DNA of 64,000 bases from Panax quinquefolius (taxonomy: Eukaryota; Streptophyta; Magnoliopsida; Apiales; Araliaceae), in contig CM035163.1 in NCBI GenBank assembly GCA_020205615.1, forward strand, positions 56,579,899 to 56,643,898, given 5' to 3'. The notes beneath the pieces are model-generated. The model was not told the origin of the DNA and did no database searches. It saw only the letters and a program-made list of their open reading frames with translations. The position numbers and the translations under genes were made by a program. How positions within the stretch are numbered: the stretch's first letter is position 1; each line of letters starts with the position of its first letter. This document shows, one piece after another, positions 24,236 to 34,562 of this stretch.

Positions 24236-24890
24236 TACAATCCATCAACTTACCATACATTATGAGTTCAGGAACTTTCAACAATAATAAGAATTTAAGA
24301 ACTTATCCCAGTCAGACCATAGGCGTCCATTCGCTGAGGAGTTCAAAAACATACCATATGATTATGAGTCACGAACTTGCCATAAGTATGAGTTTTAAGA
24401 ACTCACACCTAATCTTAACATTCTCTACCTATCACACATATACATGAGAAAAGATTCACCTTCTCGTCATATACATATTGATAGCGGGACCAATTATTCC
24501 AATGATTATCACAGTAATAAGCTAAGCAGTTGTTACACCAAAGCACAAACCTTTGCCCATAACAAAGGTTCATACAACTCAGCTATCACATGAGTCCTCA
24601 ATTGAAATCTTACAACTTCTAACTTTCTCTTTACTTAATATGAATTTTTCTTAATTCGTATGCTATCCTTTATAACTCAATCTGAGTTCTTCTTCCCGTA
24701 CAACTTCATAGTACCATTCATTTATAGCATTAGCTATAAATCATCTATCGTTTAACAGAACATCCTTTATTACGATTCAATATGACCACGTGGTGATCTT
24801 CTTCCTTAATCGTTTAACTCAACGATCTTCTTACCATTCTCTCTACGATTATAATCTTAGGTACTCATACCTAAGATTTATAACCTATCA
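24236..24890 (-). mobile_element. T1 leader region
   Basis: The region lies immediately 3' of the T1 primer site when read on the minus strand. It is AT-rich, with repeated short words (gaactt, aagaact), and has no gag motif. The frame at 24262-24447 is plus-strand and unsupported. E1 inserted at its left edge. Confidence 0.6.
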
Positions 24891-24902
24891 GCTCTGATAC
24901 CA
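24891..24902 (-). promoter_or_regulatory. T1 primer binding site
   Basis: The minus strand reads TGGTATCAGAGC, a perfect complement to the 3' end of plant initiator-Met tRNA, three bases inside the LTR end. It fixes T1 as minus-strand and 24906-29263 as its 5' LTR. Confidence 0.9.
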
Positions 24903-27370
24903 CTTTGTAACGCCTTGAAATCCGATCTATCTTCACACCCGAATTTCGTGCATCACGGTCCCACTTCTTTCTAAACATACATCATTATATAGCTAAATAT
25001 AACAACATACATTCTCAAATCCCAGATTCTAATACCTTATAACCTCGTTCATTACAAATAATGATAATTACATTATTCTTTATATCTTATAAGAGTGACT
25101 TTTATCCGCCACCAAGAATACATAACAGTTCATTAAACTAGTCTATAGTTCAATTAAACTATTCTACAGTACAAGTCTTGGCTTGATCTTCACACACATT
25201 CATATACTGAATGACACTTCTTACGGATAATTCGACTTGATCTTTTCTTTAGGATCCTTAAGTTCTTTCGAACATCGTTCGCCGAAAATGTTTTTATTTA
25301 AAGCAAGTGTGAGCATTCATTTGCTCAGCAAGTCATAGCAGTTGAATAAATAACATCAAGAATTTAAACATTCTTTTAAGACTTCAATAACCAAAAAAAG
25401 GTTATGAAGCAACTTGAATAATAGGAATAATTTTGATTCCTATCATTTTAAAATATTAGTCACATTCACTTTGAAACACTTTCATTCTTCTAATCTTTTT
25501 CATACATATCCTGGCTAGAATCATTAGCACAGACTTAAAAATAACGGTTCATGTATAAACAGAACATTCTCATATTGAACAGTTCAATCACAGAACAGTT
25601 CATCTCATAAAAACACCGAAGTGTTAAATTGTGCCACAAGGCCTCATACATTCTACCACCTTGTACAAATATCTCACATTTGCACATCAGTAAAACTTCT
25701 CATGTTCAACATCTGAGAAAGTTTAGGAAACTAACATTCATTTAGAATATGAATGAAGTTAGAAAACTTGCCTTACGCACAGCTACAACTTACAGTTTAC
25801 GTTGAACTGCACATTTTAAACCCTATATAACACATAAGGAAATAACACATACAACAATTAGTCATATACTTGACTTACACATTGGTTTACTTAACTTTTC
25901 TTCTTCGGGTTCGCTTTCTTGCAATCTAAGTTTACGCGACTAACTTACTTTACTACCGGTTTACGGCTTCATGACATACGGAGATGTCTTACTCATACGA
26001 TCATCATCTTTGATGATTTACATTCTTATCTTCTTCTTATAACTCTCTTAGGACTCATCACACATCGCGTCTCTACTAGTAGTCCATATGGTACTCTGAG
26101 TGGTTTCCCACAAACAACCAACAAATAAGTTCCCGTCTCATCTACACTATCTTTCATAGTGAGTTAGATTGGTTGCCAGTTTTGTATATACCTCCGCTCT
26201 CTGAAGGAATTGTTTAGCCTAGCTCCCATATGTCAACCATCAAAAATTATGATTGTACCACAACCTAAACTTATCTTAACTTATCCGAACCATTAAAACT
26301 TTAATGTTTATTAAGTCAATTTTTCATTCCTTATGGCTTTCTGGCAACTAAATGATATACCTCAAGATTCATTATTTATCGTCTAAGTCATATAGTCTTT
26401 TGTATACTCAGAACGATTATTCAATATTAATTCTACGCATTCATAGCGTTAAACATTTTACGTTACCTTATTCTTATCTTACAACGTCCGGTTCATTCGA
26501 CTCGGAACGTCATCCAAGTTATAATCATTACTTGGCTTCTTAACGTTATATGCCATTGTCTTTAATTTAGTTCTTCATCGTTCACAGGTTTAATCATTGG
26601 TCTTTATTATCTTACGGTCAAACCATACACGGGGTGTAGGTTATGTCCGTTTAATATTCGCGTACACTCAACCTTTACGTCGACTAAAGTGTTTAACATT
26701 ATAACCTTCTCTATCCGACTCACACTCAGACTTTCATTAATCTTATTACCGTTCGCTACGACTTTCTTAATAAATTCATATCTTACTTACTACCTTCGTC
26801 AACGTCTAAGTCATACAACCAATGTATACTTAGAACGTTCGCCCGATTCAAATACGATTCACGAGGATCGTTTACGTATTCAACGTTCACATTGTTCATC
26901 TCTTAATCTCTCATTCAATATCTACCTAAGGTTTTAATCACTTTCATTCATTATCCCTTATGCGAACCTCACGTTCATTATTCTTAGTGTTCGTTGTATG
27001 CTAAAACTGATTGTTCATCACAACAGCGTTGCGTTTACAGCGTCTATACACTTTACACTTATCTCTCATTACAACATCATAACATTGAAATGTTATACAA
27101 TACCCTCATCACTCAACGTCTAAGGAATCACAATCGTAATAATCCCCCACGTTTGTTTTATCGTGACTACGGTCCCCGGATATCGGTTCCGTAATTTGCA
27201 AATACATTCTTTATCTTTTAATCCTGTTCAATCTTTCCATTCAACCTTCATTAAAGGTTTTAATTCACTTAATTAAGTGTTACATTAGGCGAACTATATG
27301 TTCTTTATCTTCCCTTACACTTCCCCCAAGAGTTGAGCAGTTAAAAGCTCTTCTCTAGGCCTTGCCCTGC

Positions 27371-27498
27371 AACGGCGTTGCGGCGCCGGTCCCCTTCCTT
27401 TCTCCTCGTGTTGCAGTGCGACTAAGCAGTAGTGAACTTCTCAGGTTGGCGCTGCGGTGCCACTTCCCAAGGTTTAACTGGCGCTACGGCGCCAAGCA
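27371..27498. repeat. Three GC-rich near-palindromes in T1 LTR
   Basis: Words of the form ggcgctRcggYgcca occur at about 27373-27388, 27446-27462 and 27479-27495, embedded in otherwise AT-rich LTR. Each can fold on itself. Transcript structure or protein binding are only guesses. Confidence 0.7.
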
Positions 27499-27969
27499 TC
27501 AAACTTTGAATTTTTTTCTAAGCCTTGAACTTGTTTGAGACACTTACTTTATAATCTCATAATTTATTCGTTATAACTCAGAACGAGGTCGTTCCAAAGT
27601 CATTCTCTTCCTTATCTTACGTAATTTAACTTCCCTCGGAAAGAAATTTATTCTGAATCCGTTAACATGTCATTCGATTGGCTTAAATTCCACGCTTTGC
27701 TCGTTTTACGTTATTAACGTTCTTCGTTCGTTCGTCCGTAATTCGGTCATCCGAACTTGGAACTCGTTCCTTCTTTGAGTCCACGACTCACGTTTTCTAC
27801 GTTCTCTTACATTCTTATGAAACCCTACACATTCGGGTTCATTTACATACTTTCTACTTCTCGTTCGTCTTTTAAAATTTTTTTGCCATAACTTCGTTAT
27901 AACTAAGTTTAATCCGTTCTTCATGAACATTTCTATCATTCTTAACCAAGCAATAAGCAACTAACTTAT

Positions 27970-28089
27970 ACGCGATGGTTTTAAACTTTTCCATCAACAA
28001 CAAATTATTCTACGATGGTTTTAAATTTATCCATCAACAACGTTCTTCGTGTTCTTCGTGTGTTCTTCGCGTTCTTCGTTTGTTCTTCA
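27970..28089. repeat. Short direct repeats in T1 LTR
   Basis: A unit of about 40 bp containing cgatggttttaaa and tccatcaacaac occurs twice (about 27973 and 28013). It is followed by tandem gttcttcg units up to 28089. Confidence 0.75.
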
Positions 28090-29263
28090 TTTTTAATCCA
28101 TACTTTGATTACGATTTCAATTTTTCTGAGAATTTGGTGTTATAAAACACCATTCCTTACTTATTTCACCGAATCGATGATTCATTCGGATCGTACAAAT
28201 TCATTATGAAACTCATATCTCCTTAAGAAATTTATAAACTAAACTTCTAATTCTTATTTCTTCTGTTTCTCATGATTTCAACCATATGAAAATCATTCTC
28301 AACATCTTTTAATTCTATTCTCATTAAGCTATGTTTTTATCATAGAAAACTTAAAGAAAATTTATATTAAACTAGGTTTTGGATTACCTTTCTTCTTTAA
28401 TCTTCTTCTGTTGGACAAAATTTGCACTCGGACTAGCTTTTCCTTTTCCTTTTCCTCCTCATCCGACTTCTCCCTCTCTCTCAAGTGTTGGTGAAATTAG
28501 CATTAACCAATAAATGAGCTTAAGCTTCTCTTATATAGAAAACCAAGGCAAAGGGCAAAATAGTCATTTGCCCCCAAAGTTATTATTCACACCTCCTTAC
28601 TATTCACGAAGCTTCTCTTGGAAGCTTCGTGCTTCCGTCTTGCGGAATTCGTCCGACAGTTCGAAAAACTGCGATTCTCGGAATCCAAATATTTTTGAAT
28701 ATTTCGTCTTTCCTCTACAGATTAACTTTTACGCATTCTTCGGAACTCCAAAAAAGTGAAAAATACTTTTTGATGTTAAGCGTTTTTCTTCATGTTTTTT
28801 CCTAACGTAGTTAAACGAATGAAAAGTACATAAAAGTACTTTTTGTCGTTTTTATTTCCTCCAATTTCTACACGTTTTTCGAGAAAAATTTTATCGGCTC
28901 AGTTAACTTTTCACGATATATTATCGTTAAATCTTTCAACGGGATGTCATTTCGACATACCGAACTCTCAGAAAGACTTAGGTTATTCAAACCCTAATCC
29001 TTAGGGTTTCATCAGATGAATAGTGTCTATTTCGTCTTTTTCTCAGAAATATTTTTATTCCCGAATTTTTTTTATTTTCATCTTGAAAATTCTTACTCGT
29101 GCAGTCTAACTCGTAGCCAAAATCCTTCCGTTTTATAATCATCCTAGGTTCTAAAACGATTAATAAACACATAGCACAGAATATAATTAACAAAAATTCA
29201 TTTTATTAATAATTAATTCTTTAAACTTAAATTCTAGACAATCCAATTTTTTGAGTTGTCACA

Positions 29264-29507
29264 ATAAAAGTCAATACCATCTTTTGTTTTTCAATCAATT
29301 TTTTATGTTTTTAAAAATTCAAATTAATGTAAATTGTTTAATTTTATAATAATAAATAGTTAAAAAAGAGTAAATTGTAAGGTAAAGAAAAAATAAAAAA
29401 TAATAATTGTAATTAACCAAAAGACCCGCACGCTGAACACAAGACAATAAGAGTTCTCTGGTACCACTATGTTGAAAGTACCTTTCTATTGAGCTAAAAC
29501 CATGTGC
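29264..29507. other. No gene: host intronic or flanking sequence
   Basis: This lies between the T1 LTR end and the Mutator-like hairpin. I looked for the fourth prenyltransferase exon on the minus strand and see none. The minus-strand frame at 29319-29555 has no family features. Confidence 0.5.
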
Positions 29508-30476
29508 ATAAAAATTGGTTGAATGACACTTTTGTCCCTCCAAGTTGTCACTCATCTTTAAATTCGTCTCTAAAGTTCATCAATTGGGTCCTTAAATAAA
29601 GTGTCCTTTTTTTTATTTCGTTTCTTTTACCCAATTTAACTGTAACCCGCCCAAATTTTGACGCGACCCGACTCATTTTGACCCAACGCATTTTATTAAG
29701 GGTAGTTATGTCTTTTCAATTATTTTATGTATTCTTAATATTAGAAATTTCAAAAACAAAAACTAAAAATTAAAATTAAATTAAAATACAAAAAATAGTA
29801 AAAGATAAATAAAAAACTAATTCAATTTTTTTAAAAAAGAAATTAAAAAGTTTTAAAAATAATAATTATTTTCTAGGAAAAATAGAATTTTTTTATTATT
29901 TTAAAAATGGGTAAAGTTTCATAAAATATATATTCAAAAAGTAAATAGAAAAACTTTATTTTCATAAAAAAAATTAGAATTTTTATTTTTTAAAAAATGA
30001 GTAAATTTTCATAAAATAAGTAAAATAAATTTTTTGAAACTTCAATATTTTGAATCTATATTTTATGAAACTTCACTCATTTTTTAAAAAATAAAATTTC
30101 TAATTTTTTTCACGAAAATAATAATTATTTTACAATTTTATTTTTTCTATAAGAAAACTGAATTAGTTTTTTTATTTATCTTTCAATGTATTTTATATTT
30201 TAATTTCTATTTATAGTTTTTGTTTTTAAAATTTCTAATATTAAGAATACATATAATAATGGTAAAAACATAACTGTCCTTAATAAAATGAGTTGGGTCA
30301 AAATGAGTCTAGCCGGGTCAAAATTTGAGCAGATTATAGTCAAATTAAGTAAAAGGAATAGAATCAACAAAAAATGTCACTTTAAGATTCTAATTGATCA
30401 AAAATAAAATTTAGGAATGACTTTAAAAGTAGGTGACAATTAGGGGGACAGAAGTGTTAATAAGACCATAAAAATT
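29508..30476. mobile_element. Mutator-like foldback element (951 bp)
   Basis: The element (29517-30467) is flanked by a perfect 9-bp duplication ataaaaatt (29508-29516 and 30468-30476), the size expected for Mutator-like elements. Its two halves are reverse complements over nearly the whole length: for example left gacacttttgtccctcc against right ggggacagaagtgtt, and left gacccgactcattttgaccc against right gggtcaaaatgagtctagcc. No transposase is encoded. It lies in the intron downstream of prenyltransferase exon 3. Confidence 0.88.
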
Positions 30477-30592
30477 TGTATCACGGAAATGGTATAGTAA
30501 TACAAATCTATTCCTAAAAATATTAATGCATTTAAAGAAACGTGCCAATATAATTTATCACTAAATCTTGCTCAAAATCATCAGTTACGTAC

Positions 30593-30676
30593 CTTCAGTA
30601 TTCCCACAAAAAATGCTGGTGACAGATCTCCAATTGAAACCAAAGGAAGAAGAGAGACTGAAGTTATACCAATTAT
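30593..30676 (-). CDS. Prenyltransferase exon 3
   Basis: 84 nt, phase 0 at both ends, encoding IIGITSVSLLPL..DLSPAFFVGILK, which matches the loop and helix after the HTVIGT motif in this family. Acceptor AAACAG and donor GTACGT flank it. The plus-strand frame at 30568-30750 is its antisense shadow. Confidence 0.85.
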
Positions 30677-32953
30677 CTGTTTTACCAAAATGTGTAAACA
30701 ATTCAAGTGAATTTAATTTTAAAGTGACTTCAAGGCTTGTTCGGCAATGACTTATTTGAAAGCGACTTATAAGTTAAAATTTAAAATGATGTATAAGTTA
30801 TGACTTATAAATAGAAGTGTTTCGCACCATTAAATTTTGACTTGTAAGTCATAAATTAAGTTGTGAATGTGCTTAACTAAAATGACTTAAAAGCTAAAAT
30901 AAGTTGTAAAGAATATTACTAAAATGGGGGTAAAAGAGTATTTATATTTTTTTTCTTTATATTAAATTTGAAATTTAACATTTAAATTTAGCCAGCGGTC
31001 TTTCGGGTGGTCTTATGACCAAGATTTCAAATTGGGAGTTATTACATTTGATCCAACCTACTTATTTTAAACTGACTTGTAAGTATTTTTTGAGAAGTAA
31101 AAAATTTGTTACTTTTTAAAAACTACTTGCAATTCAATCTATAAATTAAAAATAAGTCACATACGAACACTGAAATAGTAAAAAATTACTTATAAGTTGG
31201 TCTGGTTTGACCAACTTATAAGTTGTTGCCAAACATGCCCGCCTAAATAATTGTCTGAACATGGAAGATCACTTACAGTGCCAATCACAGTGTGTGGATG
31301 AGAAAATCGATAAAATGCATCCAGTTGCCTCCATAAATCACTCTGAAATGTTATCCAGTTGCCATCTTTTGCTTGTAAGAAGAACAGACGAAAAATTCCT
31401 CTGAGTTGTTTATGCTTTCTGTTTGGCTTACTATCAGCACTGCTAGTAAAACTATAAGCTGAAAATGAAGTTTTTTGGCAAAAACATCTGAAATGTTTAT
31501 TCTGTTGATTACTATTTTTAATTTTTATTTCCCTTGTTGGTCACTGAAGCGGTGTGAGACAACCTATAGAAATTTGAAAGCAAGTTAATCATCAAAGAAA
31601 TGATATGTATTCAATATATAGAGATATATTTTGATTTTTTAAAATTAATTCGAGAAATTTCAAAATTTAAAATTGTTAGATTATTTAGAATTTCATAAAT
31701 TGACTTCAAATAGTTGAAATGTATCTTTAATTTTGGAAAAAAATATACCGTACTTACAAAAATGTTTCACACAAGTACAATATTAATTGATATTTTAGGG
31801 GAAGGATCCACCACTACGCTCAATAGCTTGCTATTGAGGTTTGCAACTGTCGTCGTTGTGTTGCATTATTGCATTGGCCTGGCACATCCCAGACACTTAA
31901 TTAGATAAATATTGACATACGGAAGTGGTTATCATGAAGTTATTTTTGGTCAATTGATTAATACAATGTCAACACACAGGTAGAAGATGATCTTTTTCTC
32001 TACGTGTAAGTACTATATTGGTCAATTGACCAACTTACCATGAAATTAACTTCATGGTAACCGGATCCCTGACATACTAAACATTTTCAAGTATTTTAGA
32101 AAAGAAATTATTAAATCCACAACAAAAAATGTTATTTTCACAATAAAAGTGTCGCTATAGATCCTATCGCTATAGCGACGGTTACAGTGACACTTTTATT
32201 ATCATTTAAAGAGGTTTGGTGCATGCTCTAAACCGATAGTAATAGTAATGGCATAACCGTCAATGTGGGGCCGAATGGGTCCCGCGGGTGCAATTGTCAT
32301 CTCTAGGTAATGCTATTAATATACAATTAATGTATTAATTTAGAAATTGCAATAAACAAGGAAATATAAAATACTTGAAAATTCATTTTTTTTTCAAACA
32401 TGTCCTCAAATTAGTTTTAAAACCATTGCAAAAAATGCTTTCAGTCTAAAATCAAACGATGAGAGATCAACGTTGGACATTTTCATTCTTATCCAAAAGA
32501 TTTAATAGATTTTGCAGATATATAGCAACAACTTATGATATAATATGGTTCTGTTCAATTTTTCCTTTATACTTCTCAACAACAATTAAATGACTCTCAT
32601 TTTCATTCTTATCCAAAAGGATTAAAGGGATTTAAATCAAAAGTGACTTACATTTTGTGACGGAGAAAATTATGTTCCTAAATATAAGAAACAATTAAAA
32701 ATCTTGAAAATGTTAGGGTTTATTGGAAGAACAAAATAACTACCAAATAAGGGAAATTTAAAAAAAATAAAAAATTCTTCATGATAATTGTTGTATGAGA
32801 TATTAAAATGGGGGAGAGGCTCGAGATCATTCGATTAGGTCATTTTTTACGAGGACGGACCTGACTAGGCCAGTATAACAATCAAGAAATCACCAAATCT
32901 AATAAATTAAATAAATACTCAACACTGATCAAAGTCGTAAGACCGCAAAACTC

Positions 32954-32990
<37 letters not shown>

Positions 32991-33132
32991 CGGTTGTTGA
33001 GAGCAACCTCTTTTGGTCCGTCCGTTATAACATGTAAAGGCTTGTTACAATTATTTTTTTTGCTCCATCCACTACAATATAGAAATTTAAAAAAGTATTC
33101 TTCCAACAACCCGTCATTCTTTGTGGATGAAG

Positions 33133-33175
<43 letters not shown>

Positions 33176-33358
33176 TAACATATAGAGAGAGGAGAGAGAA
33201 CAACTGGTCATTTCCTTATTCTTCAATCACAAAATAATAGATAAAATTATATATTAAGCAGAATAATTAGGAAGAGTATTAAAGCTAGATCATGTACCTT
33301 GTTCATGTGGAGGATTTCTGAGAGGCTTGAAGCATGAAAATCTACAGGCTTGAAGCAT
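30593..33358 (-). CDS. Plastid aromatic prenyltransferase, first three exons (partial gene)
   Basis: Three minus-strand exons join in phase: exon 1 33298-33358 (ATG at 33358, 20 codons plus 1 nt, donor GTACAT), exon 2 31277-31458 (acceptor TTTTCAG, 2 nt plus 60 codons, donor GTAAGT) and exon 3 30593-30676 (acceptor AAACAG, 28 codons, donor GTACGT). The 109-residue product starts MLQACRFSCFKPLR, a Ser/Arg/Cys-rich, acid-poor start suited to a plastid transit peptide. It then has DAFYRFSHPHTVIGT followed by IIGITSVSLLPL and DLSPAFFVGILK, the conserved first segment and first membrane helix of the plant homogentisate phytyltransferase/aromatic prenyltransferase group (UbiA superfamily). These enzymes attach prenyl chains to homogentisate in tocopherol and plastoquinone synthesis, or to phenolics in specialised metabolism; the fragment cannot tell which. 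Family proteins are about 380-410 residues. The later exons with the Asp-rich motifs are not in the window. The fragment is free of stops, so it may be the 5' end of a live gene or a truncated copy. Confidence 0.82.
30733..31240. mobile_element. hAT-like MITE in intron 2 of the prenyltransferase gene
   Basis: The terminal inverted repeats are ggcttgttcggcaatgactt at the left and, reverse-complemented from the right, gggcatgtttggcaacaact. Internal copies of acttataagt recur on both strands. No coding capacity. A clear 8-bp target duplication was not found, so the exact ends and class are less certain. It fills most of the 600-bp intron 2. Confidence 0.7.
31277..31458 (-). CDS. Prenyltransferase exon 2
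   Basis: 182 nt (2 plus 60 codons). It starts in a Ser-rich transit-peptide region (SFTSSADSK), continues through a basic stretch and ends with DAFYRFSHPHTVIGT at a perfect GTAAGT donor. The upstream boundary rests on phase: exon 1 leaves one nucleotide and this acceptor supplies the two needed. Another acceptor 36 bases further upstream would break phase. Confidence 0.82.
31459..31912 (-). other. Intron 1 proximal part, no recognised feature
   Basis: The minus-strand frame stays open for about 90 bases upstream of exon 2 before a TGA near 31546. I treat it as intron because of the phase match with exon 1. The plus-strand frame at 31714-31908 is unsupported. Confidence 0.5.
31913..32077. mobile_element. 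Small hAT-like MITE (149 bp) in intron 1
   Basis: The element (31921-32069) has a perfect 8-bp duplication tgacatac (31913-31920 and 32070-32077). Its terminal inverted repeats are ggaagtggttatcatgaagt against gggatccggttaccatgaag, with ggtcaattg repeated in inverted form inside. The size and duplication fit the hAT group. Confidence 0.85.
32957..32989. repeat. (TA)n microsatellite
   Basis: About 16 perfect TA units in intron 1 of the prenyltransferase gene. Confidence 0.95.
33137..33172. repeat. (AT)n microsatellite
   Basis: About 18 perfect AT units near the exon 1 donor side of intron 1. Confidence 0.95.
33298..33358 (-). CDS. Prenyltransferase exon 1 (start codon)
   Basis: 61 nt beginning with ATG at 33358 in the context ttgagcgATGCTT, encoding MLQACRFSCFKPLRNPPHEQ plus one nucleotide, then donor GTACAT. 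The first ATG after a run of TATA-like sequence and a short C/T-rich leader was chosen. Its phase fits exon 2 exactly. Identity as transit-peptide exon is inferred from composition and phase, since such exons are poorly conserved. Confidence 0.7.
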
Positions 33359-33708
33359 CGCTCAATTCTCTATTTCTCTATAAGAGATGAATAAATGAAT
33401 GAGATTGAAAAAAAAAACTGATATGTATACGTATGTATATATGTATATATATGTATAATAGTTGAGTTGGTGCATGTTGAGTAATAGTACCTTCGCGGCA
33501 CTTGTCAAAGAAGCTTACACTTGGCAAACCTTCTCTTCTCTTCTCTTCTTACGGTTCTGTTTGGTATTCCTTAATTTTTTTATTCTTTTTTGGCTTCTTT
33601 TTTTGCGTGACTGTTTTTTAACATGCATTTGGATGTTTTCCAAATGTTTTACAACAAATCTTTTATATATGAGTAATGTTGTACATAAAAAGTTGTGCAT
33701 AAATTATA
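33359..33708 (-). promoter_or_regulatory. Putative prenyltransferase promoter and 5' leader
   Basis: On the minus strand, about 80-110 bases upstream of the ATG there is an AT-rich block with TATACATATATATACATA that could serve as a TATA element, then a pyrimidine tract TTTTTTTTTTTCAATCTC. The exact transcription start cannot be seen. The frames at 33462-33728 (plus) and 33515-33700 (minus) have no family features. Confidence 0.4.
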
Positions 33709-34047
33709 CTATCTCCGTCTTAAAATAAAGTTCGGATGGACTTTTTATGTATTTTAAGAAGAAAAATGAAATGACAAAATTGTCCATAATAATATGTCAT
33801 TAATTATTTTCAACGTAGGATAGAGAGTAATTTTCTAACTTTTCAATTCAAAATATTTTCAGCACATAACTAATTATACTTATTGAATATGGAGAGAAAA
33901 TTAGAATAAGAAAAATATGAGATATTTAATGCTAAGGGTATAATAGAAAAAATTATTTAAAATTTTGATTTTTAAAGGGAAGTGAACATTTAATATGAGA
34001 TTGCCCTAAATAGTAATAAGAATTTTTATTTTGGGACGGAGAGAGTA
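33707..34047. mobile_element. Stowaway-type MITE (337 bp) in the upstream region
   Basis: The element (33709-34045) is flanked by TA on both sides. Its ends are ctatctccgtcttaaaataa at the left and ttattttgggacggagagag at the right, the well-known CTCCCTCCGTCCC..-type inverted repeat of plant Tc1/Mariner MITEs. It lies about 350 bp upstream of the prenyltransferase start codon. Confidence 0.9.
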
Positions 34048-34198
34048 TAAATAAAATAGAGAATAAAATTTGGGACCTATCATATTTGTATCATTGGATA
34101 TTTTACATATTTGTATTAGTATGTCATTTATGAATCCTAATATTAGTGCACAACTCTTTATATATAATTTATGCATAACTTTTATGAATCCTAATATC
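34048..34198. other. Short spacer with direct repeat at E4 breakpoint
   Basis: tttatgaatcctaatat occurs at about 34129 and again at about 34181, the second ending where E4 gag sequence begins. No gene. Confidence 0.6.
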
Positions 34199-34375
34199 TT
34201 GGTGTTGCATGAATTGCAGAAAGATCCTAAACACCCCGTAGTTCATCATTTGGTCGGTGTTATTGTTTACATGAGGATTGTTGCCTTCCTGATGCACATT
34301 ATCCTGGTTATTTATCTGTGATGACTCAATGGTCTCCTGTGCTCTATTGCTTATCTCAATATTTTCAGATGCCAT
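34199..34375 (-). pseudogene. E4 gag N-terminal fragment
   Basis: Starting at ATG 34375, the minus-strand translation MASENIEISNRAQETIESSQ.. through NNTDQMM and LQFMQHQ aligns with the E3 gag start at 50009 (MASENVEISNEAHETVESAQ.., NNTDEMV, MQFMQHQ). It is intact for about 59 codons, then cut off. The upstream in-frame codons to 34417 are leader sequence also present in E3. Confidence 0.88.
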
Positions 34376-34562
34376 TTTTAAATACTGCCACAAAACAAGG
34401 GTTAATTGACATACCATATATTATCCCTATATTCTGACCGGCCAATTAAATAACAAATAAACTTAGGTAGGTCATACTAGCGAAGGATTTACCCGTCTCT
34501 CCCCTCCTAGTTCTAGTCTTAAATCTCAGCCAGGGATCATATCCCTAAGCTTTGATACCAAC

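Larger units (their letters stand above)
24906..29263 (-). repeat. T1 5' LTR (4.36 kb)
   Basis: Plus-strand ends are TGTAACGCCTTG and GAGTTGTCACA, that is TG..CA on both strands. An LTR of this length suggests a Ty3/gypsy element of the Tekay or Tat type, but no coding part is in view to prove it. A TATA-like TTCTCTTATATAG at about 28525 is on the wrong strand for T1. GC-rich palindromes are at 27371-27498 and a run of gttcttcgtg-type units at 28042-28089. The many small frames between 25919 and 29193 are on both strands and show no family motif. The partner LTR must lie left of the window. Confidence 0.78.
32078..33297 (-). other. Intron 1 distal part with two AT microsatellites
   Basis: A short inverted word pair aataaaagtgtc / gacacttttatt lies at about 32143-32200. 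(TA)n is at 32957-32989 and (AT)n at 33137-33172. The frames at 32882-33226 and 32994-33185 are Tyr-Ile runs translated from these microsatellites and are not genes. Confidence 0.6.

Noticed and set aside
30568..30750. Plus-strand 60-codon frame
   Set aside because: Antisense of prenyltransferase exon 3; the minus-strand reading has splice sites and family motifs.
31459..31546. Open upstream extension of prenyltransferase exon 2
   Set aside because: It stays open for about 90 bases, but the phase match with exon 1 and the good acceptor at 31459 favour intron; a TGA follows.
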